Shown in pieces: positions 20,701 to 32,601 of a stretch of DNA of 64,000 bases (within the stretch, counting starts at the first letter, position 1; every line of letters starts with the position of its first letter). A model generated the notes under the pieces. That model saw nothing but the letters and a program-made list of their open reading frames with translations. It did not search any database and was not told the DNA's origin. The stretch is taken from NCBI RefSeq assembly GCF_042186555.1, contig NC_133335.1, positions 172,667,919 through 172,731,918 of the forward strand. Reading direction: 5' to 3'. The DNA comes from Aquarana catesbeiana. Its lineage: Eukaryota; Chordata; Amphibia; Anura; Ranidae. A program made the translations under genes and the position numbers.

Positions 20701-22153
20701 GTACATACGATCTGTGAGCGGAGGAAGGAGTATCGGAAGCGCCGATCGTGATAACGAAGGTACAAGTTTAACTTGGGCCTATACTGCTTATAGATTGAGG
20801 CCTATGTTGGGACAAGATTAGGAGAGTTTAGCCTGACATTAGGGTTTGTCTTGTGTTGTGTCTTGCAGAGAAAATAGAAGGCTTCAATGATCACAACTTC
20901 CTCCCCCTGTTCGTAGACAAGTACAGGTAGCTGCCTTGTCTGTGGCAGGTCAAACACCCGCATTATAATCATAAACAGAAGAGGCAGGCAGCGCTGGAGA
21001 AACTGCTGGAGTTGGTGAAGCCGGTGGTCCCCACGGCAACCATCCCCTATTTAAAAGCCAAAATTGGTGGCCTGAGGAGCACTTATCTTAGGGAGCGTAA
21101 GAAGGTCACAGATTCCCAGAGATCAGGAGCTGCAGCAGATGACATTTATGTCCCCAGGTTGTGATACTATGAGAGACTTTGTTTTCTGTCAGACCAGACT
21201 GAAGTCAGGGAATCCCTCTCAACCCTTCCTTCCACTCTTCCTTCCACCCTATCTTCCACCCCAGCTGAGGCTTCCGATGTCCTACCTGGGACTTCCAGCC
21301 AGGAAGAAGTGGAGGAGCCCAGCTTGAGCCAGGTATAGTATTGTTCTACAGATTTCTTGGTAAAACATAAATTATGTTTACTAGATGTTATTATTGATCA
21401 CTAATTGCTGATTTAATAAAGGTGTTTACATATCAATAGACAGTAGTGGGCAAAAATAATTGGGACAAGAATGGAAAATGCTGGGATCAGAATGATATTC
21501 TTTTCTATTTATTAGCATTCAATTTGCAACATCATGAATGAAAATTGTGTGTGATTGATGAAGAAAAAACTAAAACTATGTCCCTTTTTCATACACAGGA
21601 AGACCTCAGCCAGGAGGAGGCTGTGGAATGTGGCACACGGGAGGAGGCTGTGGAATGTGGCAGCCAGGAGGAGGCAGGTGTTAGTGGCAGCTAGGAGGAG
21701 GCAGGGGTTAGTGGCAGCCAGGAGGAGGCAGGGGTAAGTGGCAGCCAGGAGGAGGCAGGGGTAAGTGGCAGCCAGGAGGTGGCCGGGCCCAGTAGGAGCC
21801 TCACACAATCACAGGTTCCTCCCCTCCGCCTTCTAAACAAAAGACCCAGGAAGGGGAGTAACGTGGAGGAGTCAGCACTCAGGCTGATTCAGGAGGCTTC
21901 TGCGTCCCTCAGAGCCACTCCCACTCATGAAGAGGCCTTTGCCTCCATGGCTGCCACAAAACTGCAGGACATGCAGGAGGGGCAACGTCTCATGTGTGAG
22001 GAAATCATTTATAAAACATTAAATAAGGGGTTGAGGGGCGAAATCACACCCAATACCCACCTGTGTGAGTTGCATCATCCTCCTCCTCCTGCCACACCTC
22101 CAACACCACAGCCACAGCCTGGAAGGAAGAGTGGAAGGAAGACAAGAAAGTGA
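20700..22153 (+). pseudogene. MADF-domain gene of Harbinger copy 1, broken
   Basis: Three exons fit: a 5' leader ending at 20759 (GTACAAG donor); exon 2 at 20869-21332, after TCTTGCAG and before GTATAG; exon 3 at 21599-22153 after ACACAG. Exon 2 encodes a MADF domain (FLPLFVDKYR, KRQAALEKLLELVKP, YLKAKIGGLRSTY, AADDIYVPRL). Exon 3 has a repeated EEAGVSGSQ stretch, a conserved block (LQDMQEGQRLMCEEIIYK) and a proline-rich, basic end. There is no in-frame ATG at the position used in copy 2. Three in-frame stops are present: TAG 20928-20930, TGA in place of a tryptophan near 21162, and TAG near 21692. MADF domains bind DNA; the role in transposition is inferred by analogy with MADF genes linked to PIF elements in Drosophila. 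Confidence 0.75.
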
Positions 22154-22405
22154 TGGCCTGAGTTCAGTCTGGTCTGACAAAAGATGCAGGCTCTTGTATG
22201 ATCACAGCCTGGGGACATGTATGTCATCTGCTGCTGTTCATGATCTCTTGGACTTCTGGACCAGATTGTACTCCCTTAGATAAGGACTCCTCAGGCCACC
22301 AGTTTTGCCTGAAAATAGTTGAGGTGTGCCCGGGGGGCCAAAGGCTTTGCCAATTTCTGCTGTTTCTCCAGCATTGCCTCCCTCTTTATTTGGTTAGGAC
22401 CCCTT
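22154..22405 (-). pseudogene. Inverted MADF fragment (copy 1)
   Basis: On the minus strand this reads as a decayed MADF domain (REAMLEKQQKLAKPLAP, HLNYFQAKL). It matches exon 2 of the upstream gene at DNA level, including GCAGCAGATGACAT and TGTCCCCAGGCTGTGAT. An AATAAA signal for the plus strand follows at about 22405, so the fragment would lie in the 3' untranslated region of the MADF transcript, as an inverted partial repeat. Copy 2 has the equivalent at 47380-47640. Confidence 0.75.
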
Positions 22406-23149
22406 AATAAAGTTTTTTTTTTAAGTAATACTTGCCTATGTGTGTTTTCCTTCAAAAAGGACAGTTTGTTTGTGAGGAGGCAGGTACATTTCAAAAATAC
22501 AATGTGAAATTAACAAGGGACACCAGCACCAACCCACCTCCTTGAGATTAAAAAAGACAAGATAATAATGGTGTTGTGGTAACTTGACACACAAAACACA
22601 CCCAAAACTATTCTGGAGATCACCAAAAAACAAAAAAGAAAAAAAAAAAAAAAAAACAGGAGATCTGTATTTTAAAAAAATACAACAAATAATACCAAAA
22701 AAAAAAAAAAAAGAAAGAAATTTTTGGTAGATGTGACAAATAAAAATATTATATTCATGAAATCACGAGAAATAATAAAGAAAAAGGTTTGTGAGAACAT
22801 TAGCATTATAAAGAAGAAGAGAGTGCGCTGCATTCAACAATTTAAAACATTGCAGCGTGACGAAAGTGCTATATGTATTACGAAGGCTAATTTTACCAGA
22901 CCGAGCAATTCCGTCTCGGAATTTATTCTGAGCATGCATGGCACTTTGTGCGTCGGAATTGTCCACACACGGTCAGAATTGACACGAACGGATTTTGTTG
23001 TCGGAAAATTTTATAGCCTGCTCTCAAACTTTGTGTGTCGGAAATTCTGATGGAAAAAGTCCGATGGAGCCCACACACGGTCGGAATGTCCGACAACAAG
23101 CTCCGATCACACATATTCTGTCGGAAAGTCCGACCGTGTGTACGGGGCA
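22406..23149. other. Right terminal region of Harbinger copy 1
   Basis: AT-rich, with A runs at 22640-22715. The last 230 bases contain inverted copies of CGGAAATTCCGA-type words and the terminal inverted repeat. It corresponds to 48857-49518 in copy 2. No gene. Confidence 0.7.
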
Positions 23150-23152
23150 TTA

Positions 23153-24632
23153 GAAAATCTCTGAGAGACTATCAAATACCCTTCTATTCCTTTCACCTGG
23201 CCATTTAACTTTGCCTGGATTTAGCCAACATCACACAGATTAGAGTGTAGGAATTTGTGTATTTGTCTTAAGAAAAGACAGTTGCTTCTATAAAAAAAGC
23301 GCAAGATTCAGTACAAAATCACTAAAAAATGCCTAAACTCACACCACAAAAACCACACCTCAGCTAGTCACTTCCTCTACATCACTCCTCCTTTAAAATT
23401 AAACAAATAAACTGAGAGGAGGCATTTGAAGCACATTTTCAAATGCTTCGGCAATGTGTGTTAATGCTATTGCATTAGTGCTTGTTCCACTCTGCATTAA
23501 AATTCAATGCCCAGATGAAGGGAAGTCCCCAAAGGAACTCAGATGGTAAATAAGCATTCACCGCACAAAATAAATATGTGAGATATAAGTTTAAAGCCCA
23601 CCTTCAGGAATTTTAAAAAAATGTAAAAAAATTAACAAAATGAAATGCTCATTATGTCTGAGGGTGAACAGAAAGGGAGTAAGTACTTACCTTACCTTTA
23701 TTGATACAACCGGTCCCCCGCAGCCTGCTTTCTAAGCTCCAACCAGCTTCGGTCTCACTCCAGCCTCCTCAACGTACAATACAGGGATAATTTCCCAGTG
23801 TTATACGTGATCACACTGAGGCTCCACCCACAGACCCTCTTGTTTTGGTCCTTTAATTATGAAACAATATAGACCCGGTGAGCCAGACTTTTGGTCTTAC
23901 AAAAGTTTAGACGTGCATTTAACATAACGTACAAATCAGATGGAAAGAATACCATTACAACAGCATTAGGAATGAACAGCTTACTGCTGGTACTGAAATG
24001 TAATATTTATTTCAAGCCCAGATCTTGCATAAAATGACCCTTAAACTCAGATGCAACATTAGTACCGCTTGTAATTAGCACTCAGCATTGCATAAAACCT
24101 CTTCTTTACCAACTATTAATGAATCAACTGTTCATTAGCATGCAAAGCTGAGCAATAATTACATCCATATTACCGCTCAGTTTACTGAGCTTTGATGCGC
24201 CAAGCCATTGGTTCTCAATATTGTACTGAGATGACAGTAATTCCAGTAGATAAAAGAAATTGTCCTTTGAGCATTGAAAAGTTTGCTCACACATAAATGC
24301 AAGCAATAATAATGTTTTTCAAGTACACTTAAAGCTGAAACATTTCTTTCATTTTGGATAGGTTAGGGAATGGTTTTAAACCATGTAATTTTTTGCCATT
24401 TGTGTCCAATTTGAAAGATTTCTCTTCAGTCGTGGAGGGTAAAAATATTGGAGCTGCCATAATTTTAAACAATAAGTATTTAAACACCTAAGCCTAACAT
24501 CCTCGTGTAATGACCATCTTAATATCCTTGTACATACCTCAGATTATTGAGCAATTTATTGCACGAGCCATGGCCTACATCAAACCAGATGATGCTCCTG
24601 TCTGAGCCTCAGGGAGGGGGGAATGACGCTCA
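23153..24632. other. No gene recognised
   Basis: About 1.5 kb of AT-rich sequence without recognisable transposon ends or long frames. It could be single-copy host intergenic DNA or very old repeats. Confidence 0.5.
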
Positions 24633-24640
24633 CTCTAGCA

Positions 24641-24787
24641 CAGGGATCTCCAAACTACGGCTCTCCAGCTGTTGCAGAACTACACATCCCATAAAGCATT
24701 TAAAAACTCTGACAGTCACAGATATGACTAGGCAAGGTGGGAATTGTAGTTCCTAAACAACCGAGGGCCATAGTTTGGAGACCCCTG
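24641..24787. mobile_element. Short hAT MITE
   Basis: 147 bp with inverted ends CAGGGATCTCCAAACT and AGTTTGGAGACCCCTG. It is flanked by CTCTAGCA (24633-24640) and CTATAGCA (24788-24795), an 8-bp duplication with one change. Confidence 0.88.
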
Positions 24788-24795
24788 CTATAGCA

Positions 24796-26470
24796 CATTT
24801 GCAGCTTTTCCTCAAAAATGAAAAGCCACCTATAAACCTACAGCAAAACCTTTCTCATTTGGGTCTGCAGAAAGTAGGTCAATCTTCTTCATTACTGCAA
24901 GGCCCTGCCAGCATGGAAGAGGACAGGAGTGCCGACCAGTGGTGATGGCTCCTGATGGTCTTCTATTGGTCTAAGATATGTACAGGAGGCTATAAAAGTA
25001 GTAATGGTAGAGAAATGAGAGGTTGTTACACCTAGGTAGTTTAGAAGTATGCTTATCCTTACAGCCAGCAAAGTCAGAAAAGTCTGTGCTCCAATACTGT
25101 GTGCATTCACTAAGTAGCGAAACAAGGGTCAGGGTAACAACGCCAGAGGCTGCATTTCTTTGTAATTCACTGCAACCAGATTTCAGAAAGCCCTATAAGG
25201 TCACTCAGCTTATCGCTGCTTTCTTAATTACCAATTGCATTCACCAATATTTACAGCAGATCTGAATATGATTGGTGCCTGCAAGAGACGCTTAGTACTG
25301 ACATTGTGCTTGTTGCAAAATGCTTTCGATGGGAGCCAGCAAGGAGATTATAGGGGTGTGTTAGGGCATTCACTGTTTTCATCACAAGCAGGGGTTCTCA
25401 GCTCACCAGGTGACTAAGAAAAGTCTTGGTTTGGATCAAAAGATTATAGCAATACTTGGGTTAAAAATGGAAGTACTGGACAATTAGGATGCATATACTG
25501 TATAATCTTTTTAGGTAGGGTCTATATATAGGCTGTAAAGCTGCCTGATCACTTCAAAGCAAACATGGTCCCCACCTTTCCCCCCCACATGCATGTTCTG
25601 GGCTCACCTTGGTCCTGTGGAAGCTGGGGAAATCCAAAGCACCCTTCAAGATGGAGAAGGGAGGCTGTTAGGATTATTCTGCTCCTGTGATCAGTCAAAC
25701 TCCAGATGTATTGAAAAGCAGACAATTTATTTCAGATGTTTCACACAAAAGGATGATGCTTACAAGTCAAAGAATGCAGTAAGAATCATACAAAGGGATG
25801 TACAGGCCCCCTCCTAATATCTACAATAATATAGCTATAACGCTTCTATTGGCTGAGGAAACACGCATAGCGTGCCTGGTACAAAATGGTACTTTATTTG
25901 CTAATTAGTGTTTCCTGTACAGTCTGTTCTACCATATATGGTTAAGCCTAATCATACTACAACTTACTATGGGGTTAGTTAAAGCAAACGATACAGCAAG
26001 TTAATACAACAATGTGCTCAGAAGTCATCTTAAAAATCAGTCTCAGGGTTATTGTTTTTCTAATAGTTTTTCTAATAGTCACACAATAAAAATTTAAAAC
26101 TTTTCTAACAGAGACAAGAAACCTATTTTTCTCAATCTCCGGTGTGAGGCACAAACCCATCTAAAAGACCCCCAATGACTAAAGAGCACCAGCCATAAAA
26201 AGATTACTATCACATAAGCTTTTCATTAAGTCATTAAGTATAAAAATTGTGAACAAGTGTTTATTTTTTTAAATGAATTAAAAGAACAAAAAAGAAGTTC
26301 TAAAGTTTCCCCCCCCCCCCCTTTCTATATACGCACATTCAAATTCAAATGCTCACCTGGGGCACACATGCATATGTAAATGAAAATTGCACAACACATA
26401 TCAGGTGTCCCCAGGCCTGCTGGTATGAGAGGGATAAATCTAGTACTAAACTGATGAACTGTAAAGGTTT
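24796..26470. other. No gene recognised
   Basis: No long frames or clear transposon ends. A C-run lies near 26310. Frames here are short and show no family motif. Confidence 0.45.
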
Positions 26471-26474
26471 TTAA

Positions 26475-27387
26475 CATCTTCTTGTGGCTTTACCGCTCTG
26501 ACTGGACGTTATATGACGTCCTTCACATTGCACCGCTCATGCGTACCCTCAGAGGTGCGCAGCACAGTGATCGGTGGTGAGCTGTGTCCCTTGGACACAG
26601 CCCATCACCTATCAGGGTAAAGAGCCAATGACGTAAGCTTTTTACCATGTGATCAGCTGTGTCCAATCACAACTGAACGCATTTATACAAATGCCGCTTA
26701 TCTGCATTTCCTTCCCTCACCGCTGTCAGTATCTGAGGAGAGGAAAGCCAATAACTGGCTTTCCACTTACAGGGGACATTTACACTGATAATCAGGGTAC
26801 TAATTATCAGTGCAGCCCCATCAGTGTCCATCAGTGCAGCATATCAGTGCCGCCTATCAGTGCCCATTAGTGCAGCCTCATTAGTGCGAATCAGTACCCA
26901 TCCGTGCAGCATCTTCAATACCCATCCGTGCAGCATCTTCAATACCCATCAGTGCAGCCTCATCAGTGCCCATCAGCGCAGCTTACCAGTGCCCATCAGT
27001 GCCCATTAGTGCAGCCTCATCAGTGCCAATCAGTGCAGCCTCATCAGTGCCCATCAATGCCCATCAGTGAGGCCTATCAGTGCCCATCAGTGCAGCCTCA
27101 TCAGCACACATCAGTGAAGAAGAAAAAATACTTATTTGCTAAATTTTAAAACAGAAATGAAGAAAAAGGTTGTTTTTTTTTCAAAATGTTTGGTCTTTTT
27201 TTTTATTTGTTTAGCAAAAAATAAAAAACCTAGAGGTGACTAAATACCCCCTCTGTATCAAAAAAATGATAAAATGTCATATGGGTACAGTGTTGCAATT
27301 GTTACCGCACAATTGTCATTTAAAGTATGACAGTGCTGGAAATTGGCCTGGGCAGGAAGGGGGTGAAAGTGCCTTGTATTGAAGTGG
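26475..27387. repeat. TTAA-flanked repeat with internal minisatellite
   Basis: Flanked by TTAA (26471-26474, 27388-27391). It ends TGAAGTGG like the repeats at 41173 and 47664, and its left part (CTGACTGGACGTTATATGACG) parallels 47718 onward. The array at 26806-27117 is made of CATCAGTGCAGCCTCATCAGTGCC-type units of about 12-24 bp. Met-Pro-Ile-Ser-rich frames are by-products. Confidence 0.75.
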
Positions 27388-27818
27388 TTAAGCATTGACA
27401 GTTTTGAGTATCATACTTTGTCGGTATTTCGCAAGTGTGTGCAATTTTTAATCTTTGGTATCTATTTACTTGACTCATGTTGTATACATTACAGAAAAAA
27501 ATGAGATTTTATTTTGTGCACTAAAATTAATTTTACAAAACAAAATTGCAACTACCAATATTTAATTCTATGATGTTTTGAGGTTTAAAGTGTGTTTTTA
27601 TGTATAAAATGTGAAATTGAACATGTGTGCACAAAACAGAAAAATGGCTCTGGCAACAAGATTTTGCTTATCCATTTTTGTCTATCTTTCACTGCCAAGT
27701 AACCAATTCATATCAATTCCCAGCCCTTGTGTTTTTCATTCCTATTGTAACTGGTGTTCTCCTAAGTGGTAAACTTACTCCGTAAGGATCACTTCTTCTT
27801 TGTGTGTGGCTAGCCTTA
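27388..27818. other. No gene recognised
   Basis: AT-rich spacer between two repeats; nothing identifiable. Confidence 0.45.
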
Positions 27819-28806
27819 AGCCGCGTACACACGATCGGACTTTCCAACGGGAAATGTTCGATGACAGGCTGTTGGCGGTAAGCGCGTATACGCTCCATCG
27901 GACAATTGTTGTTGGACTTTCCACAGACAAATGTTGGATGGCAGGTTTTCAAATTTTCCGCTGACAAATGTGTGTTGTCAGATTTTCCAAGCCTGTGTAC
28001 ACAAGTCCGTCGGGCAAAAGTTCAAAGTACAAACATACATGCTCGGAAGTAAGGATGAGCCAGAAGCGGTCGGTCTTGTAAACTAGAGTTCGTAATGGAG
28101 AATTAACATTCGTGACGTGGCAAATTATGAAATCTCGAAATGCAGCACACAATTCTCTTCTTCTTTAATGGGATAACAATGAAGTTGCTTTGCTGGTGAT
28201 ACTGATGGAGTTATTGCAAACTGATTTTCAAAGGATTTTGTTTCTAGTAACTGCCTACTCTCAAAATGTCATTTGAAGTAAAACACACAGCCAAGTATTA
28301 TTCTACACAATTTGTTTATTGTGCATTAAAAAAAGAAAACAAATACAATTAGACATGCTATCTGCCAATAGAACTTAACCAAAAAGTGCATTCTGTGCAT
28401 CCAAAAATATAGAAAATATACCAAATCAAATCATTATTCAGCCAAAAAAATAATGTCAAAGCAATAACTCCAAGGCCAATAATAAATAACACGTTATCTC
28501 CTTCGATTCCGCAACATGGCTGGTTAACGAACGGCCGCTCACAAACGAACTGAAACGTACGAAATGAAAAGTGCAAAATGAAAATTGCGAATCAACACTC
28601 ACGAAACTTCTACTAACACGAAATTAACAGAAGGAGCCCAAAGGGTGGTGCTAAAGAGTTGAAAAGATACGTAGTACGTCACTATGTTCATGATTGTTGG
28701 CCAACAACTATGTGGCCGTATGTATGCAAGACAAGTTTGAGCCAACGCCCTTCGGACAAAATTCCACGGTTTTGTTGGCCAACAATCCAATCGTGTGTAT
28801 GAGGCT
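27819..28806 (-). mobile_element. Internally deleted Harbinger element (copy-2 family)
   Basis: The left end AGCCGCGTACACACGATCGG and right end CGTGTGTATGAGGCT are inverted and match copy 2 rather than copy 1. The left part, read in reverse, corresponds to the right end of copy 2 (49145-49518); the right part corresponds to its left end (39789-40150). About 9 kb is missing between them. A relic of transposase exon 1 (about 28440-28535, minus strand, with IIGLGVIALT) survives. The left flank is TTA and the right flank TTC, so the duplication is imperfect. Confidence 0.8.
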
Positions 28807-28891
28807 TTCGTTTTGGAATAAACTAGTCCAATTTATTGAATGTAATATTATTATTTCTGTTTATTAATAATAATAATAATAATTCACTAAA

Positions 28892-28950
28892 GTTACATAG
28901 TTACATAGTAAGGTTGAATAAAGACACCAGTCCATCCATTTCAACCTGAG
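28892..28950. repeat. Short interspersed repeat (TTACATAGTTACATAG type)
   Basis: Begins with doubled TTACATAG followed by AGACACCAGTCCATCCATTTCAACCT (written in two parts: AGACACCAGTCC, then ATCCATTTCAACCT), which I recognise as a common amphibian interspersed repeat. Its class is unknown to me. A (TAA)n tract precedes it at 28865-28882. Confidence 0.45.
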
Positions 28951-29023
28951 TGAGTGTGGGTGTGTGTCTACAATTCTCCCCATCCCTGTACATTGTGTCT
29001 CATTAGGAAGCTCATTTATTATA

Positions 29024-29345
29024 ATATTATTTATTTAAGGTACCCATATAGCGCTGTCAATTTACACAGCGCTCCACACATACATCGCACCCTACCCTCA
29101 AGGAGCCCACAATCCAAGGTCCCCAACTCACATTCATATACTAGGGCCAATTTTGGACAGAAGCCAATTAAGCTACCAGCACGTCTTTGGAGTTTGGGAG
29201 GAAACCAGAGTACCCGGAGGAAACCCACGCAGGCACATAGAGAACATGCAAACTCCAGGCAGGTAGTGTCGTGGTAGGGATTCAAACCAGCAACCCTTTT
29301 TACTGCTAGGTGAGAGTGCTACCCACTACACCACTGTGCTGCCCA
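29024..29345 (-). mobile_element. tRNA-derived SINE
   Basis: On the minus strand it starts GGGCAGCACAGTGGTGTAG, with an A-box-like GTGGTGTAGTGGGTAGC and a B-box-like GGTTTGAATCCC, as in tRNA-derived RNA polymerase III promoters. A conserved central part follows (GCATGTTCTC, GTGGGTTTCCTCCGGGTAC). It ends in an A/T-rich tail with TAAATAAATAATATTA (29024-29040), as expected for LINE-mobilised SINEs. It is not a functional tRNA gene. Confidence 0.8.
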
Positions 29346-30155
29346 GCAGAGTGGGCTTGTTTATTCAATAACTAAAGGCTAGCCATACAAAAGATATGAA
29401 CAAGTGATTCCATTCTAGCTAAACTGAGTAGATGGTGGGGGGTTATGCCCAAAATGTACATATTTATCCAGAAGATAACTGGATAAGAAATCTGAGTTGT
29501 GTATAGCCAACATAAACTTTACACCGTGTGTGCTATAAAATGTAAAAGAGAATGGAATGACACTAGTGACAATAGATTGAGCAAAAAAAACAAAACAGGC
29601 ATTTAGAAAAACGAAAGCAAATCTAATCTCTATGACCCAGTGATTGAATGGACAGGTGATTAATTGTGAATTTACAAGATTATGCCCAAAATTCACATAT
29701 TTATTCATACCGTTGCCACATTAATCTCATGAGATTAATATAACGGCTCAACAAGTGTATACTGATTGCAATCACTGTCAGCTCTGTATATAATGCAGAG
29801 AAATAACTAAAACTATGGGATTCTAGTGTGAAATTTAAATCGGGTCTTCCTTGTATTTCATAGGGCAGACCTTTGACTGTCCTATTCATTTTTTTAAAAA
29901 CGATTGTGCAAAATGCTTTTTAGTCCTACCAAAACTGCTACAAGATCATTCCGAAGATAACAAAAGAAAAAAAAGTTGTGAAGATTATTGCTTTTTATAA
30001 TGAAATAGGAACACACAGCTGGATGTAGCAGCTACAGTATCTTTAAACTCTGGAGCAGTTGCACCTGTTGCATCCCTTGTATTCAATCCCTGGACATAAG
30101 TGATGGACACAGGGGCAGAGGCGACTCTAGGCTTTGTGAGGCCTTAGGCAAACTT
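29346..30155. other. No gene recognised
   Basis: No long frames with recognisable motifs and no clear transposon ends. Confidence 0.45.
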
Positions 30156-30778
30156 AAGCTAGATACACACTATACAATTTTCTGTATATTTTTTCCTTCA
30201 GATTGACCAAAACCATATAATATGAGTTTAAATCTTTAAGGGGTTGTAAACCCTTGTGTTTTTTCACCTTAATGCATTCTATGCATTAAGGTGAAAAAAC
30301 TTCTGACACTAACCGGTCCCCCCCCCGTTTTACTCACCTGAGCACGTTCGTTACCCCTCGGCGGAGACGCGATCTACCTCTCTGCCCAGGGTTCTCGGCT
30401 CTTGATTGGATAGATTGACAGCCATTGGGTCCTGCTGCTGTCAATCAAATCCAATGACGAGGGCGTTGGGGGGGTGGGGCAGAGTCCAGCATTCTGTGTC
30501 TATGGACGCAAATGCTGGACTCGGGAGCGCGCCTGTAAGGTAACCCCCAGGGAGGGCGCTTCTCCTAGGGGGTTTACCGATGCGAGGAGGAGCCACAAGC
30601 ACCGTTGGTGGACCCCAGAAGATGATGATCGGGGCCACACTGTGCAAAACGAACTGCACAGTGCAGGTAAGTATGACATGTTTGTTATTTGAAAAAAAAA
30701 ACAAGGGTTTACAACCCCTTTAAGAATTTCAATTTATATGCAATCAGGCAGGCCAACAAAATTTGTATAGTGTGAATG
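30156..30778. mobile_element. Two nested MITEs
   Basis: The outer ends AAGCTAGATACACACTATAC (30156) and GTATAGTGTGAATGGGG (near 30765) are inverted. The inner element (about 30238-30722) has ends GGGGTTGTAAACCCTTGT and ACAAGGGTTTACAACCCC, flanked by TTAA-like sequence, and a small inner palindrome near 30265-30300. Neither encodes a protein. Confidence 0.65.
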
Positions 30779-30999
30779 GGGTCATGAGGCCCCACTCACG
30801 CCCATAATGGATACAAAATAACGGTGTGCCCCCCCCCCCCACAGCGCTGCCGACTTCCCTCCTCTGCTTTCCCGCTGACTGCTGTGGGGGATCTTCAGAA
30901 TGGAGGCCCGGGAAAAGGGGCTGGTAAATGTCATTTACCAGCCCCTACCTTTTCTAAAAGAACACAGTGAGTGATCGGTACTGATCATTTACTGTGTTC

Positions 31000-31899
31000 A
31001 TTCATAACTGAAGCATAGTAAACTGTGTTTACTATGCTTTAGTTTATGAATTAACAGGAGCCTCTGTCTCCTGTTCATTCATCTGCAGTACAGCTGAGGC
31101 TACAGAGAAAGGAACTGGGGCATGTGCTTCCTCAGTCCCTTTCTCTGTCTCAAAAGTGAGACTTTTTAGACCCCTGATATCTCACCAAAGAAACCAAAAT
31201 CCTCTCACCAAAAAACGTAAAAGCAATAATAAAACTGTAAAAAAAAAAAAAAAAAATCTGCCGCCGCTTCCCAGAGCCTGACGGCGGAGGCAATCGGATA
31301 TTTTTTTTTTTCAAATGCCATTTTTTTTTATTGCATTTTAGTGTAAATATAAGATCTAAGGTCTTTTTGACCTCAGATCTCATATTTAAGAGGGCCTGTC
31401 ATGCTTTTTTTCTATTACAAGGGATGTTTACATTCCTTTTAATATGAATAAAAGTGACACCATTTAAAAAAAAAAAAAACAAGTGTAAAAATAAAAAATA
31501 AAATAAATGAGAAAAAAAATAAAAATTTTTAACGCGCCCCCCGTCCCGCTGAGTTTGTGTGCAGAAGCGAACATATGAAAACGGTATCATTAGAGCGAGC
31601 ATAATAATTCTAGCCCTAGACCTCCTGTAGAATTTTGTAAATGTCGCATATGGAGATTTTTAAGGATAAAAGTTTGTTGCCATTCCACGAGCAGGCGCAA
31701 TTTTGAAGTGTGGCATGTTGGGTATCAATTTACTTAGCGTAACATCATCTTTCTCAATATAAAAAAAAATGGGCTAACTTTACATTTGTCTTATTTTTTT
31801 ATTCAAAAAGTGTATTGTTTCCAACAAAAGTGTGCTTGTAAGACCGCTGCGCAAATATGGTGTGACAGAAAGTATTGCAACGAACGTCATTTTATTCTA

Positions 31900-31956
<57 letters not shown>

Positions 31957-32047
31957 GTTTGGGGGTTCTAAGTAATTTTTTAGCAAAAAAAAACATTGTT
32001 TTAACTTGTAATCAACAAGTTTGAAAAATAGGCCCGGTCTTAAAGTG
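31000..32047. repeat. TTAA-type interspersed repeat with (TA)n tract
   Basis: Ends TTAAAGTGG before TTAA (near 32048-32051), like the other TTAA repeats, but the body differs from the 41173/47664 family. Contains many A/T runs and a (TA) tract of about 50 bp at 31902-31952. The left boundary is uncertain. Confidence 0.5.
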
Positions 32048-32210
32048 GTTAAATGGTTATCTTGAATTTGCTGGGTCCTCAACATATTAGCAGTTTTTTT
32101 TTTAATCTATGCCACTTGTAGATTATTTTCTTTACAATGATTAAATCATTTGGTGTTTTTTTTAAATCCCTTGCCACTGCCAGATTCCAACAGCCTTCTT
32201 TCTGAGGGCC

Positions 32211-32601
32211 TAAGACCCCTTTCACACATGCGGACCGTTAAGGTCCGTTTGTCAGTTTTTTAGGCGGACCTGAACGGATGCTCCATGCAGGCCTATGGAG
32301 CGACGGATGTCAGCGTTGACATGCCCGCCGACTTTCGATCCCCTCCGCTCCGATCCGCTAAATCCAGACAGATGGAAACCCTATTTTCCATCCGTCTGGC
32401 AGATCGATCAGATGAAAACGAACAGGCGGTCTGTTTTCATCTGATCCCCCATAGAGGAGAGCAAAACTCTGACAGGTTCGTCCCTGCACAGTAAGCAGAG
32501 AAGGACCTGTCATCCGACGGCTCAGCGGGGATCAATGGAGCGATCCCTGCTGAGCAAGCAGAGTCCGTCAAAATAGACACGTGTGTGTGAAAGGGACCTT
32601 A
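32211..32601. mobile_element. MITE with CTTTCACAC ends
   Basis: Inverted ends TAAGACCCCTTTCACAC and GTGTGAAAGGGACCTTA flank about 390 bp containing internal ATCCGTCTGG and CGACGGA words. Terminal TAA/TTA fits a Harbinger-type target. No coding content. Confidence 0.75.

Larger units (their letters stand above)
9668..23149 (+). mobile_element. PIF/Harbinger transposon, copy 1 (three genes)
   Basis: Termini TGCCCTGTACACAC and GTGTGTACGGGGCA are inverted and flanked by TTA (9665-9667, 23150-23152). The element spans 13.5 kb, of which about 5.9 kb is an inserted gypsy retrotransposon, leaving about 7.5 kb. Gene order: spliced transposase (plus), Myb/SANT-like gene (minus), MADF gene (plus), then an antisense MADF fragment. 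The order is the same as in copy 2 (39789-49518). Known Harbinger elements need a transposase plus a Myb-like partner; the additional MADF gene is the unusual part. Confidence 0.9.

Noticed and set aside
29265..29345. tRNA gene on the minus strand
   Set aside because: A- and B-box-like words are present but no cloverleaf; it is the head of a SINE.
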